Source: Aquilonibacter sp963820185
Lineage (GTDB): Bacteria > Vulcanimicrobiota > Vulcanimicrobiia > Vulcanimicrobiales > Vulcanimicrobiaceae
Assembly: GCA_963820185.1 (NCBI GenBank)
Contig: CAWFYV010000002.1
Span: 558,001 to 622,000, forward strand
Reading direction: 5' to 3'
Length of the DNA stretch: 64,000 bases
Every line of letters starts with the position of its first letter. Position 1 is the first letter of the stretch. Under the pieces are notes generated by a model, which was not told the DNA's origin, made no database searches, and saw only the letters and a program-made list of their open reading frames with translations. The position numbers were made by a program, and so were the translations under genes. Positions 18,197 through 27,023 of this stretch are shown here, one piece after another.

Positions 18197-18662
18197 AATC
18201 GATATCCGGCGGATCATGGAGATCCTGCCCCACCGCTATCCGCTGCTTTTGGTCGACCGTATTCTGGAGTTGGAACCCTTCGTCCGCGCAGCGGGCTACA
18301 AAAACATCACGTATAACGAGCCGGTCTTCACCGGGCACTTTCCGGGTAATCCGGTGTTGCCCGGCGTCTACATCATCGAAGCAATGGCGCAATTGGGTGG
18401 CGCAGTCGTGCTGGAGCCGGGTGAATTCGCGCGGCGCGTGCCGTATCTCGCCGGTATCGACAAGTGCAAGTTCCGCCGGCCGGTCGTGCCCGGCGATCGC
18501 TTGACGATGGAAGTCGTGCTCGAGCGGCACAAGCGCAACATCGGCTGGGTGCACGCTGAATCGAATGTCGACGGACAGTTCGTCTGTTCGGCGGATTTGA
18601 TGTTCTCGATTGCGACCGACCCGCGCAGCTTCAACCTCGATGCCGCGGTGCTCCACGCTTGA
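18189..18662 (+). CDS. fabZ: 3-hydroxyacyl-ACP dehydratase FabZ
   Basis: FabZ dehydrates 3-hydroxyacyl-ACP in fatty acid elongation and so competes with LpxA/LpxD for hydroxyacyl chains. The 157-residue hot-dog-fold protein has the opening ILPHRYPLLLVDR, the catalytic motif GHFPGNPVLPGVYIIEAMAQ with His and Glu, and the conserved PVVPGDRL. It starts at GTG within the end of lpxC and its stop overlaps the lpxA start (TTGA). The lpxC-fabZ-lpxA order matches Cyanobacteria and several other diderms. Confidence 0.97.
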   Translation: MAEIDIRRIMEILPHRYPLLLVDRILELEPFVRAAGYKNITYNEPVFTGHFPGNPVLPGVYIIEAMAQLGGAVVLEPGEFARRVPYLAGIDKCKFRRPVVPGDRLTMEVVLERHKRNIGWVHAESNVDGQFVCSADLMFSIATDPRSFNLDAAVLHA

Positions 18663-19426
18663 TCCATCCAACAGCGATCGTGCACCCGAACGCCGACGTC
18701 GCGCGCGGTTGCGACATCGGCCCGTACTGTCTGGTCGGCGAACACGTCACGATCGGCAAGGGCACGATGTTGCAAGCCCACGTCGTCGTCAACGGCTGGA
18801 CGAGCATCGGCGAGAATTGCGAGATCTATCCCTTCGCCACAATTGGCGCGACCTCGCAAGATCGTAAGTATGCGGGCGAGCGCGCGTTTACCAAGATCGG
18901 TAGCCGGACGGTGCTGCGCGAATACGTTTCGGTCCAGCGGGCGACCGGCGAAGATCAGGTGACGCAGGTCGGCGATGACTGTCTGCTGCTCGCCTACGTG
19001 CACATCGCGCACAACTGCATCTTGGGCAACAACGTGACAATGTCGAACCTTGCGCAACTCGCCGGGCACGTGGAGGTCGCGGACTTCGCGACGATCGGCG
19101 GCCAAGCGGGCGTGCATCAGTTCACGCGCATCGGACGCTATGCCATGGTCGGCGGTGCGAGCAAGATCACCAAAGACGTGCCGCCGTTCTTTCTGATCGA
19201 AGGCAATCCGGCGGAACCCTACGGCTTGAACTCGGTCGGCCTGCGCCGCGCCGGCTTCACCGTCGACGAGCGTAACGAGATCAAGAAGTTCTACAAGATC
19301 CTCTACAACCCGAAGCTCAATGTCTCGCAGGCGGTTGAGGCGATGCGGGCCGAAGCATCGAGCGACCCGGGTCGCGAGCTGATCGCGTTCTTGGAAGCCC
19401 CCTCACAGCGGGGCATTCTCAAATGA
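18659..19426 (+). CDS. lpxA: UDP-N-acetylglucosamine O-acyltransferase LpxA
   Basis: LpxA transfers a 3-hydroxyacyl chain from ACP to UDP-GlcNAc, the first lipid A step. The 255-residue protein is left-handed beta-helix throughout, with the catalytic histidine in YVHIAHNCILG, the substrate loop GGQAGVHQFTRIG, and the C-terminal helical domain. The start is TTG, overlapping the fabZ stop. Sequence, length and context all agree. Confidence 0.97.
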   Translation: MIHPTAIVHPNADVARGCDIGPYCLVGEHVTIGKGTMLQAHVVVNGWTSIGENCEIYPFATIGATSQDRKYAGERAFTKIGSRTVLREYVSVQRATGEDQVTQVGDDCLLLAYVHIAHNCILGNNVTMSNLAQLAGHVEVADFATIGGQAGVHQFTRIGRYAMVGGASKITKDVPPFFLIEGNPAEPYGLNSVGLRRAGFTVDERNEIKKFYKILYNPKLNVSQAVEAMRAEASSDPGRELIAFLEAPSQRGILK

Positions 19427-19436
19427 AGGTGCTGCC

Positions 19437-20567
19437 CTGCGCTATTTCTTTTCGACCGGTGAGGCCTCGGGCGAACTAAACGCCGTGCTGCTCGCGCGCG
19501 CGATCGAGACATACGATCGCGACGCGCGTTTCGAAGGCATCGGTGCCGAGCGCATGAAAAACGCGCGCTTCACGCTCTGGCGCAATCATACGGGTTGGGC
19601 GAGCATGGGGCCGCTCGCCGCGATTCCGAAAATTCCGCCGCTGCTCGTGACGATGTGGCGCACCGCGCTGCATCTCGCGGAAGAGAAACCCGAGCTCATC
19701 GTGCTCGTCGACTTCGGCGCGTTCAACATGCGCTTGGCCAAGACGCTGCGCACGCGCTTGCAGTACAAGAGCCCGATCATGTATCTCTTTCCGCCCGCGA
19801 CGTGGCTGGATAAAGAGGGTGTGGCGCGCGCGGTCGGCGCGATGACCGTGCCGGTGACGGCGTTTGCGCATCAGTACGAGTTCTACAAGTCGCACCGGCT
19901 GCCGATCATGTTCTTCGGGCATCCGCTCACGAGTCAGTACGAACTGCGTCCGCCGCGCCCGGCGCCGCCGCTCGACGGCGGCACGATTGCGCTCTTGCCG
20001 GGAAGTCGCGCGGGCGAATTGCGCTACCATGTGCCGGCGTTGCTTGCTGCGTTGCGCATTTTACGCGTCACGCGTCCGAAGCTGCGCGCGGTCTTCGGCG
20101 CGGCCAATGCACAGGGCGAGCGGTCGATCGCGCGCGCGATCAAACGCGAGCGGCTTGAGGACGTGACGATTGCGCATGGCGTCGCGGCGGCGATCGCCGA
20201 TGCGGATGCTGCGTACGTTGCCTCGGGGACCGCAGTACTCGAAGCCGTGCTCGCCGGGGTTCCGTCCGTCGCACTCTACATCGTCAATCCGATGGTCGTC
20301 GGCTACGGACGGCGCATGCAGAAGAAAATCTTCAAAGCGCGCTACATCACGCTTCCGAACTTGGTGCTCGAGCGCGAGCTCGTGCCCGAACTGTTGCAAG
20401 AGGACGCTACCCCCGAAGCGCTCGCCGCCGCGATGGAAGCCTTGCTGCTCGATCCCTCGCAGCAGCACGCCCACTTCGCGGAAGTGCGGGCGCGTCTGGG
20501 CCCGCCCAATGCCCTCGATGACGCTGCGAAGTTTGCCGTTGCGCTTGCCCGAGCCGGGCAGCAGTGA
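19437..20567 (+). CDS. lpxB: Lipid A disaccharide synthase LpxB, probable CTG start
   Basis: LpxB is a GT19 glycosyltransferase that joins UDP-diacylglucosamine and lipid X. The conserved N-terminal motif is present (LRYFFSTGEASGELNAVLLA), but it lies upstream of the first ATG, GTG or TTG. The frame has been open since 19383 and the only plausible initiator is CTG at 19437, with AAGGTG six bases before it. Starting instead at GTG 19485 would delete the GEASGE motif. The C-terminal donor-binding region (LPGSRAGELRYHVP, ASGTAVLEA, PSVALYIVNPMV) is intact. The length from CTG is 376 residues, normal for LpxB. It lies 10 bases after lpxA. Confidence 0.92.
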   Translation: MRYFFSTGEASGELNAVLLARAIETYDRDARFEGIGAERMKNARFTLWRNHTGWASMGPLAAIPKIPPLLVTMWRTALHLAEEKPELIVLVDFGAFNMRLAKTLRTRLQYKSPIMYLFPPATWLDKEGVARAVGAMTVPVTAFAHQYEFYKSHRLPIMFFGHPLTSQYELRPPRPAPPLDGGTIALLPGSRAGELRYHVPALLAALRILRVTRPKLRAVFGAANAQGERSIARAIKRERLEDVTIAHGVAAAIADADAAYVASGTAVLEAVLAGVPSVALYIVNPMVVGYGRRMQKKIFKARYITLPNLVLERELVPELLQEDATPEALAAAMEALLLDPSQQHAHFAEVRARLGPPNALDDAAKFAVALARAGQQ

Positions 20568-21292
20568 TGCGCCTCTATCACACCTCGGACATGCACAACC
20601 ATCGCGGGTTCGCGCCGCGCTTGCGCGCGCTGCGCGACGAGAAGCCGGGCCTGCTCTTCGATTGCGGCGATTCACTGCGCGGAAGCCAAACGCTGTACTA
20701 CCGCAACGAGCCGATCATCGCCGAGATCGACGAAGCCGGCTACGACGCGCAAGCGATTGGGAACCGCGAGTTCAGCTACGCGTATCCGCTCTTGCGTGCG
20801 CGGTCGCGTAAGATGCAGCATCCGCTCGTGTGCTCGAACTTGCTCGATACCAAAGGCCGCGAGCTGCCGTTCTTGCAGTCGATGACGGTGCGTCAAGATG
20901 GGGTCACGATTCACATCTTGGGTCTGCTGATCATGCAGTATCCGGTCGGCAGTTTCTACGAGCGCATCTTCGGCTGGCGCTTTCTCGATCCGTGGGATGC
21001 GGTGGCGCCGTATGCGGAGCGGATTCCCGAAGGCGACATGCTGCTGGTGCTTTCGCACGTGGGGCTTACGCTGGATCGCGAGCTCGCGCAGCGCGTACCG
21101 CGCATCGATTTGATTCTCGGCGGCCACAGCCACGACACGCTCTTTGCGCCCGAGTTCGTCAACGGCGTGCCGATCGTGCATGCGGGCCCGTACGCGCAGT
21201 ACGTTTCGCGCACCGAGCTCACCTATTGTGCGGAGCGCAAGCATTTTGCGGTCGAGGACTTCGCGCTCGTGCCACTGCTCGGCGCACCTTGA
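20567..21292 (+). CDS. Calcineurin-like metallophosphoesterase in the lipid A operon, candidate LpxH replacement
   Basis: The 241-residue protein carries all five metallophosphoesterase motifs: TSDMHNH, GDSLRG, GNREFS, LSHVG and GGHSHD. The overall pattern resembles the catalytic domain of UshA-type 5'-nucleotidases, but without a signal peptide or C-terminal domain. In motif III the usual His is Arg (GNRE), as in the GNRD of LpxH, which cleaves UDP-2,3-diacylglucosamine. No lpxH or lpxI is seen here and the gene sits directly between lpxB and an lpxB-like gene. A role as the missing pyrophosphatase is therefore reasonable inference; a nucleotidase is the alternative. It overlaps the lpxB stop by one base. 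Confidence 0.7.
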   Translation: MRLYHTSDMHNHRGFAPRLRALRDEKPGLLFDCGDSLRGSQTLYYRNEPIIAEIDEAGYDAQAIGNREFSYAYPLLRARSRKMQHPLVCSNLLDTKGRELPFLQSMTVRQDGVTIHILGLLIMQYPVGSFYERIFGWRFLDPWDAVAPYAERIPEGDMLLVLSHVGLTLDRELAQRVPRIDLILGGHSHDTLFAPEFVNGVPIVHAGPYAQYVSRTELTYCAERKHFAVEDFALVPLLGAP

Positions 21293-22450
21293 ACGTACTT
21301 TTCGTCACCAATGGGCACGGCGAAATCGCGATTGCCGATCGCATCGCCGAAGAGGTGTCGCGCCCTTGCGCCGGCGCTCGCAATCGATCATCTCCCGCTC
21401 GTCGGTGAAAGCCGATCCGCGCACATGCACGAGGTCGGTCCGCGTCGCACGATGCCCAGCGGCGGCTTGATCGCGATGGGCAATGTGGGCAACATCGCGG
21501 CCGATCTGCGCAGCGGCTTGCTCGCACTCACCTGGGAGCAGCGCGCGTTCCTCGCGCGCGCGCGGGGCACGTACGATCGCGTCGTGGCGATTGGGGATGT
21601 CTTCGCGCTCTTGATGGCGCTCGGCGCGCGGGCGCCGACGACGTACATCGGCACCGCAAAAAGCGTACGCGTTGCCCCGTACGGATTTTTCGAGCGGCGC
21701 GTGTTGCGCCGCGCCGATGCCGTCTTTGTACGCGACGAGGCAACAGCCGCAAGGTTGCGCGCGCAGGGTGTCGATGCCCGAGCGCCGGGCAACGTGATCG
21801 TCGACCTCTTCGGCGGCGATGACGATTCGCGTGCCGATGCAGCCGCGCAGGGTTTTGTGCCGGCGCTCGCGCTCTTTCCCGGCAGCCGGCAGAGCGCCTA
21901 CGACGATGCACGCTTCTTGCTCGAGATCGTGGCGCGTGTTGCGGTCGATCGCCCGCAGTTGGGCGCGCTGATCTCGATTGCACCGCTGCTCGATCCCGCA
22001 ACGTTTGTGGCCGGCTTTCGTGCCGACGGCTGGCTGGTAGATGAAAGCAGCGACGCGCGCATCCCGTTTACCGTGCGGCGCAATGACCGCGTCTATGCGC
22101 GGGCATGGCGCGGCTCGATCGGACCGTTGCTCGCGCGCGCCCAACTCGTGATGGGCCAAGCCGGCACGGCGAACGAAGCGGCGGCGGCAGCGGGCGTGCC
22201 GGTCGTTGCCTTTGAGCGCGATCGCGATCGCAAGACGGCATGGTATCGTATGCGCCAGCATGGATTGCTGGGCGAAGCGCTGGTGGTCTTGCCGGGTGAG
22301 CCTGCACGCGCCGCCGCGGGCGTGCGCGAACTGCTCGACGACGCACCGCGCCGTGCGCGCATGGGGGCGCTCGGGCGCGAGCGGATGGGCGGCCCGGGCG
22401 GAGCCCACGCAATCGCGCGCGATCTGGTGGAACGCTTGCAATGCGGATGA
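21289..22450 (+). CDS. Lipid-A-disaccharide-synthase-related protein, frameshifted
   Basis: This matches the cyanobacterial and deinococcal LpxB-related family, a GT-B fold of unknown acceptor. The conserved N-terminus NVLFVTNGHGEIAIADRI is in one frame from TTG 21289. The rest, from ALAPALAIDHLPLVG to the end, is in the +1 frame. The switch lies around 21360-21372 in the sequence GTGTCGCGCCCTTGCG, consistent with one extra base. Donor-site motifs LFPGSRQSAYDDARF and MGQAGTANEAAAAAGVPVV are intact. With one base removed the protein would be about 386 residues. It overlaps both neighbours, as expected for an operon member. Confidence 0.75.
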
Positions 22451-23652
22451 TCGATCGCGCCGGCGTTACTGCAAGCGCACTTGCCTGGGCGTGTGTGCCG
22501 TATTTTCCGAGCTTCATCACGCTGACAAATGTCGCGTTTCCGGGTGTTTCGATCGTGCCGCTGCCGCTCGCACTCAATCTGCTGGGCGCGATGTTCGTGC
22601 TCGCGATCGTCGCGAGTATCGGCGTCGCACAGCCGCCGCGTGCGAAACCAACCCTGTTTTATCCGCTGCTGGTGTGGTTCGCGACGATTGTGCTTGCGCT
22701 TATTCTGGGCTTGAATCTGCGCGACGGCCTGGTCTTTGTGGTGATCTTTGCGCTCGGAATGATCTGGCACGCGCACATCGACCGGTACTACGATAGTCCC
22801 GGCTACGCGCGCGCGCTCTGGTGGGCCTATCTGCTCTCCGGCATACTCGCGTGCATCCTGGCGATCGCCATGGTGGTGACGCGCGTGCCTGCATCGCTCT
22901 ACACGATTGCTAACGGACGCGCCGTCGGGACGTTCGTGTTGCCCGGTGAGCTCGCCGGATACTTGCTGTTCTTTTTACCGATTGCGTATGCGCTCGCGCG
23001 AAGCGCGAAGAGCGCGGCGTTGCGCACGACCGCGTGGGCCGCGCTCGCGTGCGGCGCCGTGGCGATGGTCTTGACGTTCTCGCGCACCGGCTGGATTGGC
23101 CTAGCTGCGGGCATTGCGTTCATGGTCGTGACGCAGGCACGTAGCGGACGCGCGCGCTTCGTGCAGGCCGCGGCAATTGTGGTCGCGGCCTTTGCAATCG
23201 TGCTCCTGTTTTTCAACGAGCGCCATAACCCAAGCGAAAACTACACGCGTCTGTCGATTTGGCAGGCAGCGATCGGCGTGATCGAGCGCTTCCCGCTCAC
23301 CGGTGTGGGGCCGTTTGGCTTTTCGAAGATCTATCCGTTAGTACGGCTACCCGGCGGTGACGCCACCGCGTTTCACGCACACAGCATGTACCTAACGTTT
23401 TTCGCCGAGCTCGGCATCGTGGGATTCCTGGCATTTTGCTGGGTACTTTGGCGTTTTGCGCGCGCGTGGTATCAGCGCGTGCAAGCGCTCACGCCGCGTA
23501 CATCGCTGCTCGCGACCGCGGTCGCGGCGGGAGTCGCGGGTGCGCTCGTGCAAGGGCTCATCGATACTGTGAGCGTTGTTATTTTCGGGCTCTTTCTTCC
23601 CATGCTCGCCGTTGCGCTTGCCGCTGCTCGCAGCGGTAGCGGCGACGCATGA
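22441..23652 (+). CDS. O-antigen ligase/polymerase-like membrane protein
   Basis: The 403-residue protein has about ten hydrophobic segments and the Wzy_C/WaaL pattern: a periplasmic loop with NYTRLSIWQAAIGVIERFPL, then GVGPFGF, and later HAHSMYLTFFAELGIVGF. This family polymerises or ligates O-antigen or other glycan chains on the outer face of the inner membrane. It overlaps the previous gene by 10 bases and lptC by 4, so it is embedded in the LPS operon. A WaaL-like ligase role is inferred from context; a polymerase cannot be excluded. Confidence 0.8.
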   Translation: MRMIDRAGVTASALAWACVPYFPSFITLTNVAFPGVSIVPLPLALNLLGAMFVLAIVASIGVAQPPRAKPTLFYPLLVWFATIVLALILGLNLRDGLVFVVIFALGMIWHAHIDRYYDSPGYARALWWAYLLSGILACILAIAMVVTRVPASLYTIANGRAVGTFVLPGELAGYLLFFLPIAYALARSAKSAALRTTAWAALACGAVAMVLTFSRTGWIGLAAGIAFMVVTQARSGRARFVQAAAIVVAAFAIVLLFFNERHNPSENYTRLSIWQAAIGVIERFPLTGVGPFGFSKIYPLVRLPGGDATAFHAHSMYLTFFAELGIVGFLAFCWVLWRFARAWYQRVQALTPRTSLLATAVAAGVAGALVQGLIDTVSVVIFGLFLPMLAVALAAARSGSGDA

Positions 23653-24194
23653 TCCGCTGTATTGCGATTGCTGCGGTTGCGCTGGTCGTCCTGTGTGCGT
23701 GCAATCCGAGCGTGCAAACCTCGAGCTCGCCGACACCCAGCCCGAGTCCGAGCGCGAGCGGACTCTCGTTCAAGATCAGTGGCCACGGTACGGCGAAGCA
23801 GCCGGTTCGCATCGTCGAGCAGCAGCGTGACACCGGCCGCGTGCAGTATGACCTCTTGGCGACGTCCTACGAAACGCTGAGCGAACGTGCCGGTTCGCGT
23901 GCGCAATTCGAGCATGTCCACGTAACCTTCCATGGGAAGGACGGTTCTACGCTCGTGGCCGATGCCCCAAGAGCGATAGTCGACCAGGTGACGAATACGA
24001 TCAATATGCTCGGGGGCGTGCGCGCGAAGAACGACCTCGGCACGACCTTGAGCTGCGATACGCTGACCTACGATCACGTGACCGAGATGATCTACGGCAC
24101 GGGCCACGTCACGATCACGAGTGCCAATGGCTTTCGGGCAACCGGCGGCCGCTTCGAGTCCGATATTTCTCTCTCACACACACGGATGCAATGA
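23649..24194 (+). CDS. lptC: LptC-like LPS export lipoprotein
   Basis: LptC passes LPS from the LptBFG transporter to the periplasmic bridge. The 181-residue product has a signal with lipobox LCAC (Cys about 18), a Ser/Pro-rich linker, then a beta-jellyroll region. That region includes VHVTFHGKDGSTLVADAPRA, followed by TINMLGGVRAKNDLGTTLSC and FRATGGRFESD, the typical LptC pattern. E. coli LptC is anchored by a transmembrane helix, whereas this version looks lipid anchored. It starts ATGA-overlapped with the ligase gene and ends overlapping lptB. No separate lptA is visible. Confidence 0.8.
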   Translation: MIRCIAIAAVALVVLCACNPSVQTSSSPTPSPSPSASGLSFKISGHGTAKQPVRIVEQQRDTGRVQYDLLATSYETLSERAGSRAQFEHVHVTFHGKDGSTLVADAPRAIVDQVTNTINMLGGVRAKNDLGTTLSCDTLTYDHVTEMIYGTGHVTITSANGFRATGGRFESDISLSHTRMQ

Positions 24195-24937
24195 ACGGAA
24201 ACGATAGCTGGATCAAGCTCCGCGGCTTGGTGAAAAACTACGGCGAACGCGCCGTGGTCAACGGCGTAAGCGCCGAAGTGCACCAAAGCGAAGTCGTCGG
24301 CTTGCTCGGGCCTAACGGTGCCGGCAAAACGACGACGTTCTATATGGTCGTCGGGTTGGTCAAGCCCGACGGTGGCAGTGTCGTGCTTGACAAAGGGGGC
24401 AGAGAACTCGAGCTTTCCGGCCGGCCGATGTACGAGCGCGCGCGCAACGGCATCGGGTATCTCGCGCAGGAGAATTCGATCTTTCGCAAACTCTCGGTCG
24501 CCGACAACGTCCGCTTGATTTGGGAACAGAACGGCGTCACGCGCGCCGAGCAAAACCAGCGGTTACCGATCTTGCTCGAAGAGTTCGGTCTGCGCAAGCT
24601 GGCCAATGCGCGCGGCGACAGCCTCTCGGGGGGCGAGCGGCGTCGCGTGGAGATCGCGCGCGCGATTGCGATGGAGCCGGCGTTTCTTTTGCTCGATGAA
24701 CCGTTCACCGGCATCGATCCGATTGCGGTCGCCGATATTCAAGCGATGATCCGGCAGCTGCGCGATCGCGGCATCGGCATCTTGATCACCGATCACCAGG
24801 TGCGCGAGACGCTCGCCATCGTCGACCGTGCCTACATCATGAATAACGGCCGCATCGAAGTCTCGGGGACCGCGCACGAAGTACTCGAGTCGCCGATCGC
24901 GCGCACGTTTTACTTGGGCGAAGGCTTCCGGCTGTAG
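24191..24937 (+). CDS. lptB: LPS export ABC transporter ATPase LptB
   Basis: LptB powers extraction of LPS from the inner membrane. The 248-residue ABC ATPase has Walker A GPNGAGKTT, a Q-loop (YLAQENSIFRKLSV), the signature LSGGERRRVEIARAIA, Walker B FLLLDEPFTGIDP and the switch His in ITDHQVRETL. The C-terminal YLGEGFRL tail is typical of LptB. It overlaps lptC by 4 bases and the permease gene by 1 base. Confidence 0.96.
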   Translation: MNGNDSWIKLRGLVKNYGERAVVNGVSAEVHQSEVVGLLGPNGAGKTTTFYMVVGLVKPDGGSVVLDKGGRELELSGRPMYERARNGIGYLAQENSIFRKLSVADNVRLIWEQNGVTRAEQNQRLPILLEEFGLRKLANARGDSLSGGERRRVEIARAIAMEPAFLLLDEPFTGIDPIAVADIQAMIRQLRDRGIGILITDHQVRETLAIVDRAYIMNNGRIEVSGTAHEVLESPIARTFYLGEGFRL

Positions 24938-26079
24938 TGGCGCTCGCACTTCCGGCGCGCCGGCTGCGGCGCTACTCGCGGCTTTCGATCCTCGACCGCT
25001 ACATGCTCACCGAGCTCGGCGGTCCGTTTGTGTTCGGCCTCTCGGCCTTCATGTTGATCTTTGCGGCGACGCAGTTGCTCTACGTCGGGCGCCTGGTATC
25101 GACCGAGCACGTTCCGCTCTGGGCCGCAATCGAAATCTTCATCTGGACGTTGCCGGCGTATTTTGGGCTGGTCTTTCCAATGGCGCTCTTGCTCGGTACG
25201 CTGCTCGCGATTCAGCGCTTATCGGGCGAGAGCGAATTGACCGCGATGAAGGCCGGTGGCATCAGCTTCATGCGCATCGTAATACCGCTGCTCGCGGCGG
25301 GTTTTGTGATGTCGTTCGTGACGTATCTCGTGCAAGAGATCGTTGCGCCGTACGCGGCCGATCAAGTGACGCAGATCGAGAACCAAGTGATCGCACGAGC
25401 AAGCGCCTTCAATCGCGACCTCACCGTCTCGGCGCCGCTGCCCGGCGGCGGCAAGCAAATCACGACCGCAACGTCGTACGACAAGGGCACGCAGGCGCTG
25501 CTACATGTGACGCTGATTCAATACGATCGCAACGATATCGCGACGCAGATCGTCTTTGCCGACCGTGCCGAATTTACGGCAGACAAGTGGGTGCTTGAAA
25601 ACGCGAGCCTGTACCGGTTCAATCCGGACGGGACGCTGATTTCGGAGCCGCGCGTTGCGCAGCAGCAGGTCGAACTGGGCGAGAAGCCAACCGACATCGT
25701 CAAACGCCTGAGCCAAAACGATCCTGAGAATTTGAGCCGTAAAGAGATCGCCGATATCGTGCACTCGGGGCAGCTCACGCAGTCCGAGATGGCCAAATAC
25801 GTAACGACGTATCAAGAGAAGCTGGCGCAGCCGTTCGCGTGCTTCGTCTTCGTGCTCATCGCGATTCCGTATGGCATGCGCGCAGCGCGCAGCGGCGGCG
25901 GCACCAGTGTCGGCTTTGGGCTCGCGATCATCATCGTGTTTGTGTACTATATCGTGCTCACGGTGTGTACGTACGTCTCGCAGTCGCTCGTGGGCCTGGC
26001 GTGGTTCTGGGCGTGGTTGCCGAACATCATCTTTACCGCGATCGGCGTGGCGCGATTGCGGCGCGCGGCATCACAATGA
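24937..26079 (+). CDS. LptF/LptG family LPS export permease
   Basis: YjgP/YjgQ-family proteins form the membrane part of the LPS transporter. The 380-residue protein has three N-terminal hydrophobic segments, a coupling-helix region (LSGESELTAMKAGGISFMRI) that contacts LptB, a periplasmic beta domain (about 130-250) and three C-terminal segments. Proteobacteria use two paralogues, LptF and LptG, but only one is present here. A homodimer or a second gene elsewhere is possible, so I do not choose between F and G. GTG start overlaps the lptB stop. Confidence 0.9.
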   Translation: MALALPARRLRRYSRLSILDRYMLTELGGPFVFGLSAFMLIFAATQLLYVGRLVSTEHVPLWAAIEIFIWTLPAYFGLVFPMALLLGTLLAIQRLSGESELTAMKAGGISFMRIVIPLLAAGFVMSFVTYLVQEIVAPYAADQVTQIENQVIARASAFNRDLTVSAPLPGGGKQITTATSYDKGTQALLHVTLIQYDRNDIATQIVFADRAEFTADKWVLENASLYRFNPDGTLISEPRVAQQQVELGEKPTDIVKRLSQNDPENLSRKEIADIVHSGQLTQSEMAKYVTTYQEKLAQPFACFVFVLIAIPYGMRAARSGGGTSVGFGLAIIIVFVYYIVLTVCTYVSQSLVGLAWFWAWLPNIIFTAIGVARLRRAASQ

Positions 26080-27023
26080 ACTGGGTCGATTTCATTCGGG
26101 GCAGCGGCACCGTGCTGCTGATCATGATCGTTGCGGGCGGGATCGCGTACGTCGGTGACCGCGTTGGGCATCAAGTCGGGCGGCGGCGCTTAACGCTCTT
26201 TGGGATCCGGCCGCGCTATACGTCGACGATCGTCGCGATCGGCACCGGCATGCTCATTGCGCTCAGTGTCACGGTCGTCGCGTTGTTGGCATCACGCGAA
26301 GTGCGTAACGCCTTCTTTCGCATGAATCAGATCACGACGCGCATCGCGCAGCTCGAAGGGCAGCAGCGCGATCTCGAAGCAAAGGTCAACACCGGCGAGA
26401 TCATCGTGCCGGTCAACGCTTTGATGACGCCGTTCTTTCTCGAGATCAAAAAGGGGACGCCAGTCGATCAACGGCTCACAGAGGTCGAGCGCTTCTATCA
26501 CCAGTCGGTCGACTATATCAATCAAACCTGGGCGCAACGCGGGCTCAAGCGCTACGTCGTGCCGCCGGACATCAACAAGACATTGACCGACAAGTTCGGC
26601 AGCCCGGCCATGACCCAGGCGACGCTCAACAACAACCAGCTGTTGTTTGTAACGGCGCCGCAGAATTTGTACCGCAACGACGAACTGCACTTCGAGTTGC
26701 AAACGATCCCCGACGTTGAGCTGGTCAAGAAAGGCGGCGTGATCGCGTCGCTGATCATCCCCGGCGGCGCGCACGCGAATCCGGGCCTGGCAATCAACGA
26801 GCTCGAGCAATACGTCTCGAGCATCGCGCGTTCGCAGCTCAAGCTGCCGCCGTTCCTCGCGGACAACGTCCAAGTGGTGCAGCTCTTGCCGACGATCGAC
26901 GTGATGAACAAGGAGCTTGCAAGCGGCAAAGGGAGCTACGTGCTGACCGCATTTGCGGTGCAGGACATCTATCCACGCACCGGCGGCATCCCGCTCGTGG
27001 TAACGCTGACGCAGGCGAAGTGA
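26076..27023 (+). CDS. DUF3084-family membrane protein
   Basis: The 315-residue product begins MNWVDFIRGSGTVLLIMI with two membrane segments (about 8-28 and 48-72). A coiled coil (about 85-110) and a soluble domain with GGVIASLIIPGGAHANPGL follow. This is the DUF3084 pattern, known mainly from Cyanobacteria and of unknown function. It overlaps the LPS permease stop by 4 bases and its own stop overlaps yqgF, the same pairing seen in cyanobacterial genomes. An envelope role is suggested by the operon only. Confidence 0.8.
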   Translation: MNWVDFIRGSGTVLLIMIVAGGIAYVGDRVGHQVGRRRLTLFGIRPRYTSTIVAIGTGMLIALSVTVVALLASREVRNAFFRMNQITTRIAQLEGQQRDLEAKVNTGEIIVPVNALMTPFFLEIKKGTPVDQRLTEVERFYHQSVDYINQTWAQRGLKRYVVPPDINKTLTDKFGSPAMTQATLNNNQLLFVTAPQNLYRNDELHFELQTIPDVELVKKGGVIASLIIPGGAHANPGLAINELEQYVSSIARSQLKLPPFLADNVQVVQLLPTIDVMNKELASGKGSYVLTAFAVQDIYPRTGGIPLVVTLTQAK

